Notes under the pieces: model-generated
What the model was told of the DNA's origin: nothing
The model's database searches: none
What the model saw: the letters and a program-made list of their open reading frames with translations, nothing else
Part shown: in pieces, positions 59,791-64,000 of the stretch
Position numbering within the stretch: position 1 is the stretch's first letter
How the letters are laid out: every line of letters begins with the position of its first letter
Made by a program: the position numbers and the translations under genes
NCBI GenBank assembly: GCA_029216955.1
Contig: JANAVB010015600.1
Location: 39,616,398 to 39,680,397 of the forward strand
DNA: 64,000 nt
DNA from: Iris pallida
Taxonomy: Eukaryota > Streptophyta > Magnoliopsida > Asparagales > Iridaceae
Direction of reading: 5' to 3'

Positions 59791-61232
59791 TATAAAACCC
59801 AAATTTGGTTTTAATTAGATTAGGTTAAATTTTCTATTAGTGTAATTTTAGTTTATTATTTATTTAGTCAAAATTTAGATTTTGATTTTATTGGATTGTG
59901 TTTTTGGTTCAGAACCCAGCTCAACATTTATTTCCGAAACCCGATCCCGAAACCATTCTTTACTAAAAAAATTCACTCTCACCCATTCACCACTCCTCTC
60001 ATCAGACCCCCCTAATTTTCTCTTGACCAAATCCCCCTCCACGTTCTCACCCAACCCCCCATATTACTCCTATACACGTTCTCACTCCCTCAATTCACTC
60101 TCTATCAGCACTATTTCGAATCCACAAAACGAAAAACACATACACACAGCACCCCATTCTTTTCTTTCTCGCCCAAAATCTCTAAATCACTACCATCACC
60201 ATTTCTCACAACCACCATCATTCTCCATTCTCCCCTTCAAGGAGAACCCATGGAATAACCCCCCATTCTCAAACTCCCTCCCTCTCTCTCTTCCTTATAT
60301 ACTCCACAGCATAACCTATACCCTTCACCCTTCTGGCCAACACCTGTTTTGTGCCCCACCGACGTCGACCTCCTCCACGTGACCCGCGACCCTCGGCCAG
60401 TGCCCCTCCATGGCTACCGACCCCTGTTTGCCGGACCGCCTTCACGGTCAGCCGACCCCGCAGTGTCCCTGTCCGTGCGCCTCCCCGCATACTCCGCGAC
60501 CGCGGGTGCCTAATCTGCTCCACACGAGTACGCGATCGATCCTATGACTGCAGCCACTGCGAGGTCGACCGACCCCTCCGACCACCACGCCGATACGCGG
60601 CCAGCCAAGTGCGCCCGAGCCACCACCCCCGCCTTCCAGCGCCCGCTCGTCGGTCTTGCTGTTTGTGCACCACAGCCTGCTCGTGGCCGCCGCCTCCGCG
60701 GTGCCCCTCCCCGCGACCGAAGGCCCGATATTGACGCTGTTTCGAACGGCTGCCCGTGTTGCTGCCATGTCCAGACGTGTTCCGAGACTATTTGAGCCGA
60801 TAACGACGCACCGATCCGAGTCCGAGGCCACCCTTCGGATTCTGTCATCAACTTTCGGTATAATTTCTAACAGAGTCGTTCGTCCCTCCCCATTGTAGTC
60901 TATGATGACCGGTCTCGATCCCGTTACGGGATTCGAATGTTGACGTTGTGTATGGATACATAGATCGTTACTTGGATCATTAGTCCAATTTCAGATTTGG
61001 GAATTATTCAGTAAAGTTTGGCGTTGGCCAAAAATTGGTTGTGTTGGTTGTTCGGTTAGAAATCGGTTCTGTAGTTCGATTTCGGATTCGAGATTGATTC
61101 TGTGATGTTTGTGTGGGTTAGTTCTGTTAAATGCGTGTATATATATTTTTTAAAAAGAGAAATTTTAGTTCTGTAGTATGGTTTTATATATAAATGTGTG
61201 TATATATATTGCTGGGTTAAAATGGTTCTGTT

Positions 61233-61324
<92 letters not shown>

Positions 61325-61453
61325 CATATATATATATATATATATATGATTTTAAGAAAGGAAATTATTTTTAACTATATACTATGATTCATTTAAAATA
61401 CGTATGTATGTGTAGGATTTAAAGGACGAAAATTGAGTTTACCTATAAAAATA

Positions 61454-61537
<84 letters not shown>

Positions 61538-63392
61538 TTGAAAGAGAAAGAATTACGTTTTAATTATACTCTTAATATTTGACACATATAAAAATATATA
61601 TGTATATATTATTGCTATGTTCAAAAAACTGGTATACTTTACATATTTTACACTTATTGGTTCATTTATGTTTGGCGTAATTGTGACTTTATTGTATCCA
61701 CTTTGGCGACGACCGAAATGGTCGAATGAGCCGTTAGCGAAACGCAAACGCTACTGGGTATTCTCGTACGTTTTGACATAAGCTATTAGCAACGTGTGAC
61801 TGCGTGACCAAGTCTGAGACACTGGTTGTCCTGCCTTACCACTTTAGTTTATTTTAGACTTGTAAAACTTGTTACTTGGCATGCTATATTTTAGGCGCAG
61901 GGCACTCATGCCTTCGGATTGGACCGTTCCCGGCTTAGAAGATCGCCGCGGCATAGTTTAGGATTTTTATTTTATTCTCTTTTTTTGTAAAATAAGTTGT
62001 AAGGGCATAAGCCCATTTTTCCCCTTTGTTTCTATGGGCCTTGTATTGTGTAGCTTAGGAGTAGCCTAGCTCTTTTTATGTTTTTTGTATTTTATGTCGA
62101 TAATATCACACGTTAGTTTATCCACAAATGAAATTGAAAACGTTATTTTCTAAAAGAAAAATAAAGATTTTCTTGCATAAATTAGAACGCCTTAAAAATA
62201 TATAGTTTTATATATATATCAACAAACTTCACGTTTTATCATTAAATAGAAAGAAAAAAAATATAGTTTTATATATATACAGTATGAAATACGAACATTT
62301 TCAAATAAATTGAGATATCTACTCCTTCTAAAATAAATACAATTGGACTTCTTTTATACAAATTTACAAATAATATAAAGCAGCGTTAGAGTTGATTGAT
62401 CGTTAGACTAATATGTTAAACAATAAAATTGACTAGGACCAATAATAGAGATTATAACTAGAACACCATAGAAATAATTGTTTTGGAACTAAGACATCCT
62501 CTTAATCAAATGTAGGGTTCAGGACCTAAGTCTGAGATCCTTTTTCATGTCTCCACCTATAGCATCCAAAAACCAAGGCAAGTTTCATATTATTCATGTT
62601 CGTGTTTTAATTGATAATCACATGCATTACATCATTAGGATTTTATACTGAGTCGACATTGACTCGCGGGATCCATCTCGGACCCAAATTGATTTCTTGA
62701 TTGACTCATTGACTCGGGGATTGGAGGAGTAGTGTAACGTCTATGACCAAAGCCCATGTTACTAATATTGACTCTCTCGCGCTAACCCCTTTTGCACAGG
62801 TGGTTGAGCCGTACTGTATGCTAGCATTAGGCCCAATGCTAGTATACATATTGAATCTACCAGCCGATCATAGATAGCTGCACGCTCAAATCACTATTGA
62901 ATCATTGTTGCTCTTGAGATTTCATTGCTTCACTGATTCTTTATTATTGTTTAGAAAATATACTAATGCATTAAAACGGCTCCTTGTATTATTTATTATT
63001 ATTAGAATACTGGATGTGGATACATGTTCTTGCTTCTCTCCTGACTGAAGACCAACATTTTTAGGTGATTGCAATGATGATGAGCTCACTTTTAGTACCA
63101 ACTACGGATCCAAATTGAATTATGAGGAGATAGCTGAACCCAACCAGGAGGCTCCTGAGCCGACTACTAGTAGCCTAGTCAGCATTGTATTTAAAGTTGT
63201 ACACCTTAGTACAACTTAAATTTGTTTCGACATTATGTTTCAATTATTAAATAAAAGTTTTTCAAATTTCCGTATTTTGGAATGTTGTGCTTGAGCTACT
63301 ACTGATTGATATAGCTTACTGCTGCCGTCTCACAACGGTGCAGGCTGGGCATGATCCGACCGGACCCAGAATCTTGGGATCGGGTCGTGACA
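59791..63392 (+). repeat. R1 right LTR (3,602 bp)
   Basis: Starts TATAAAACCC and ends CGGGTCGTGACA. It has the same order as the left LTR: C-rich stretch, TATATA (60296-60301), GC-rich block, AT-rich part and U5. It is longer than the left copy because of dinucleotide expansions and a segment at 61,540-61,830 missing from the left copy. Confidence 0.85.
61237..61534. repeat. (TA)n microsatellites with a 30-base T run
   Basis: Nearly pure TA from about 61,237 to 61,295, then T(30) to 61,324, then AT to 61,347. A second pure AT run lies at about 61,457-61,534. The left R1 LTR has only short AT runs here, so these grew after the LTRs separated. Confidence 0.9.
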
Positions 63393-63843
63393 CTACAACT
63401 CTTAATTCTACAACATTTGGCTCACTTGCCTATGTGCGGTACTATGTCGCTGTGACTTAGCCTGAAGCCGAGGCTTTACCCTCACTAGTTACCTCATATG
63501 GTGTCACCCCACTATAGCATAGAGTGCTACGCTCCTTTGTAGTACTGTGCTACCTGTGCTTCCTGTAAAGCACGTTGGACATCCCAAATACCCGAGAAAT
63601 TAAGACTTCCAATCCATCCTCTCACAGGACCTTGTTCTTTATAAAGAACAAACAATAGACAACAGTGGTTCTGGGTCCGTAACCTCATAGTCCCAAAGGA
63701 TTACCCACTGCCAAGATCGATTATGGGTCCGTAACCACGTAGTTCCCAAAGGTTTATCCACTATTTCTGATATTCTTCCAGTTAATGATCTTTCTTTGAA
63801 CTAAAAGCTAATAATATTATAGTAGAATTACAAAGACACAATA
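63393..63843 (-). other. 3' noncoding region of the edge copia element, with repeats
   Basis: Begins with CTACA (63393-63397), the right target copy of R1, followed by a diverged unit of the 123-bp repeat (about 63,420-63,555) also seen at 7336-7583. It contains a perfect 20-bp palindrome with TATAAA (63632-63651) and a two-unit repeat of about 52 bp, '.tNtgggtccgtaac...cccaaaggNttaNccac' (63,669-63,772). In minus orientation this lies just after the copia stop codon, so it is the element's 3' untranslated region or LTR. Confidence 0.5.
63669..63772. repeat. Two-unit ~52-bp tandem repeat
   Basis: Both units contain 'tgggtccgtaacc.c.tag.tcccaaagg.tta.ccac'. On the minus strand the phrase 'cctttggga...ggttacggaccca' resembles the region usually found just after copia pol. 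Confidence 0.7.
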
Positions 63844-63999
63844 TTAGATTGTCTTCGAGTCCATTTTATATGCTGCCTTCAACCAGTGGCACTTGAGACC
63901 TTTGGTGAACGGATCTTCCAAATTCTCCTGGCTTCGAACATCAACCCCGACAATGACTCCTCTTTTGATAAGATTATTTATCGTCATGTGCCTTAGACA
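63844..63999 (-). CDS. Ty1/copia polyprotein, RNase H C-terminal end (partial)
   Basis: Minus strand, open from the window edge to a TAA at 63844-63846. It begins CLRHMTINNLIKRGVIVGVD and continues with VRSQENLEDPFTKGL, the C-terminal RNase H signature of Ty1/copia polyproteins (RH.TI..LI..G.I..D.V.S..N..DP.TKGL). This is a different lineage from the Sirevirus-like copy, whose counterpart is the 'HQLADI' type. About 51 codons are visible and none is disrupted. The rest of the element lies beyond the window, so whether it is intact cannot be judged. Confidence 0.8.
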   Translation of the reverse strand, partial: CLRHMTINNLIKRGVIVGVDVRSQENLEDPFTKGLKCHWLKAAYKMDSKTI

Positions 64000-64000
64000 C

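Larger units (their letters stand above)
7584..63392 (+). mobile_element. R1: tandem LTR-internal-LTR-internal-LTR retrotransposon unit, host of all later insertions
   Basis: R1 LTR sequence appears three times in one orientation: 7584-9360 plus 16529-17907, a fragment at 26838-26995, and 59791-63392. Internal R1 sequence appears twice, at 17908-26837 and at 26996-59790 (with insertions). The flanks are CTACC (7579-7583) and CTACA (63393-63397), a target duplication with one mismatch. Polypurine-like ends (AAGAAGGGAAG, AAGGAGGGAAG) precede the second and third LTRs. The LTRs are about 3.2-3.6 kb. The internal region carries no recognisable gag or pol, so R1 is a large noncoding (LARD-like) Ty3/gypsy-type family that would depend on another element for its proteins. 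Confidence 0.8.

Noticed and set aside
60351..60851. Overlapping 113-127 codon frames on both strands
   Set aside because: GC-rich block of the R1 LTR. The counterpart frames at 8298-8719 differ in frame and sequence between LTR copies, so no coding constraint is visible.
1..64000. Any intact host gene
   Set aside because: I looked for multi-exon host genes on both strands outside the elements; every stretch could be assigned to, or is embedded in, an LTR retrotransposon or repeat, and no conserved host protein motif was recognised.

Overview
This window is nuclear DNA from a seed plant, most likely an angiosperm with a large, repeat-rich genome. The evidence is plant-type LTR retrotransposons, a plant mobile domain (PMD-like) reading frame, Sirevirus-type gag-pol, and primer-binding sites matching plant tRNAs. 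I see no intact host gene, rRNA or tRNA. Nearly every base can be placed in nested LTR retrotransposons. All coding regions are broken, so the window reads as old heterochromatin-like sequence. Element names below (R0, R1, E1-E4, SIRE) are mine.

Layout. (1) 1 to about 7,090 is the 3' part of a plus-oriented Tat-like Ty3/gypsy element (R0). A minus-strand (antisense) PMD-like pseudogene runs from about 3,830 down to the window edge and has its own TATA box at 4,673-4,684. A polypurine tract (4,996-5,006) and the 3' LTR follow. (2) 7,111-7,583 and 63,393-64,000 are two halves of one older locus, an array of about 123-bp repeats beside the 3' end of a minus-strand Ty1/copia element (RNase H C-terminus at 63,844-63,999). 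(3) Everything between, 7,584-63,392, is one inserted unit (R1) flanked by CTACC/CTACA. R1 is a tandem LTR-internal-LTR(truncated)-internal-LTR structure with no protein coding.

Inserted into R1 are: E1 (9,361-16,523, noncoding, TSD CATAA); a reversed solo LTR of the E1 family (18,536-20,856); E4 (21,989-26,037, minus strand, Tat-like, TSD GTTAA); and a Sirevirus-like Ty1/copia element (27,997-59,605, TSD AGAAT). The copia element is in turn broken by a solo LTR in gag (29,192-31,186, TSD AAACC/AAACA), by E2 between gag and protease (32,483-42,851, TSD GACAC), and by E3 in the env-position ORF (47,310-57,380, TSD ACCTT). Frame or homology resumes after each of these, which fixes the order of events.

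The most notable points are these. R1, E2 and E3 are large noncoding or nearly noncoding families that share an unusual primer-binding site matching, as I recall it, plant tRNA-Ile(AAU), placed 8-9 nt from the LTR. R1 has a tandem recombinant structure. Two Tat-like elements carry an antisense promoter/ORF module next to the 3' LTR.
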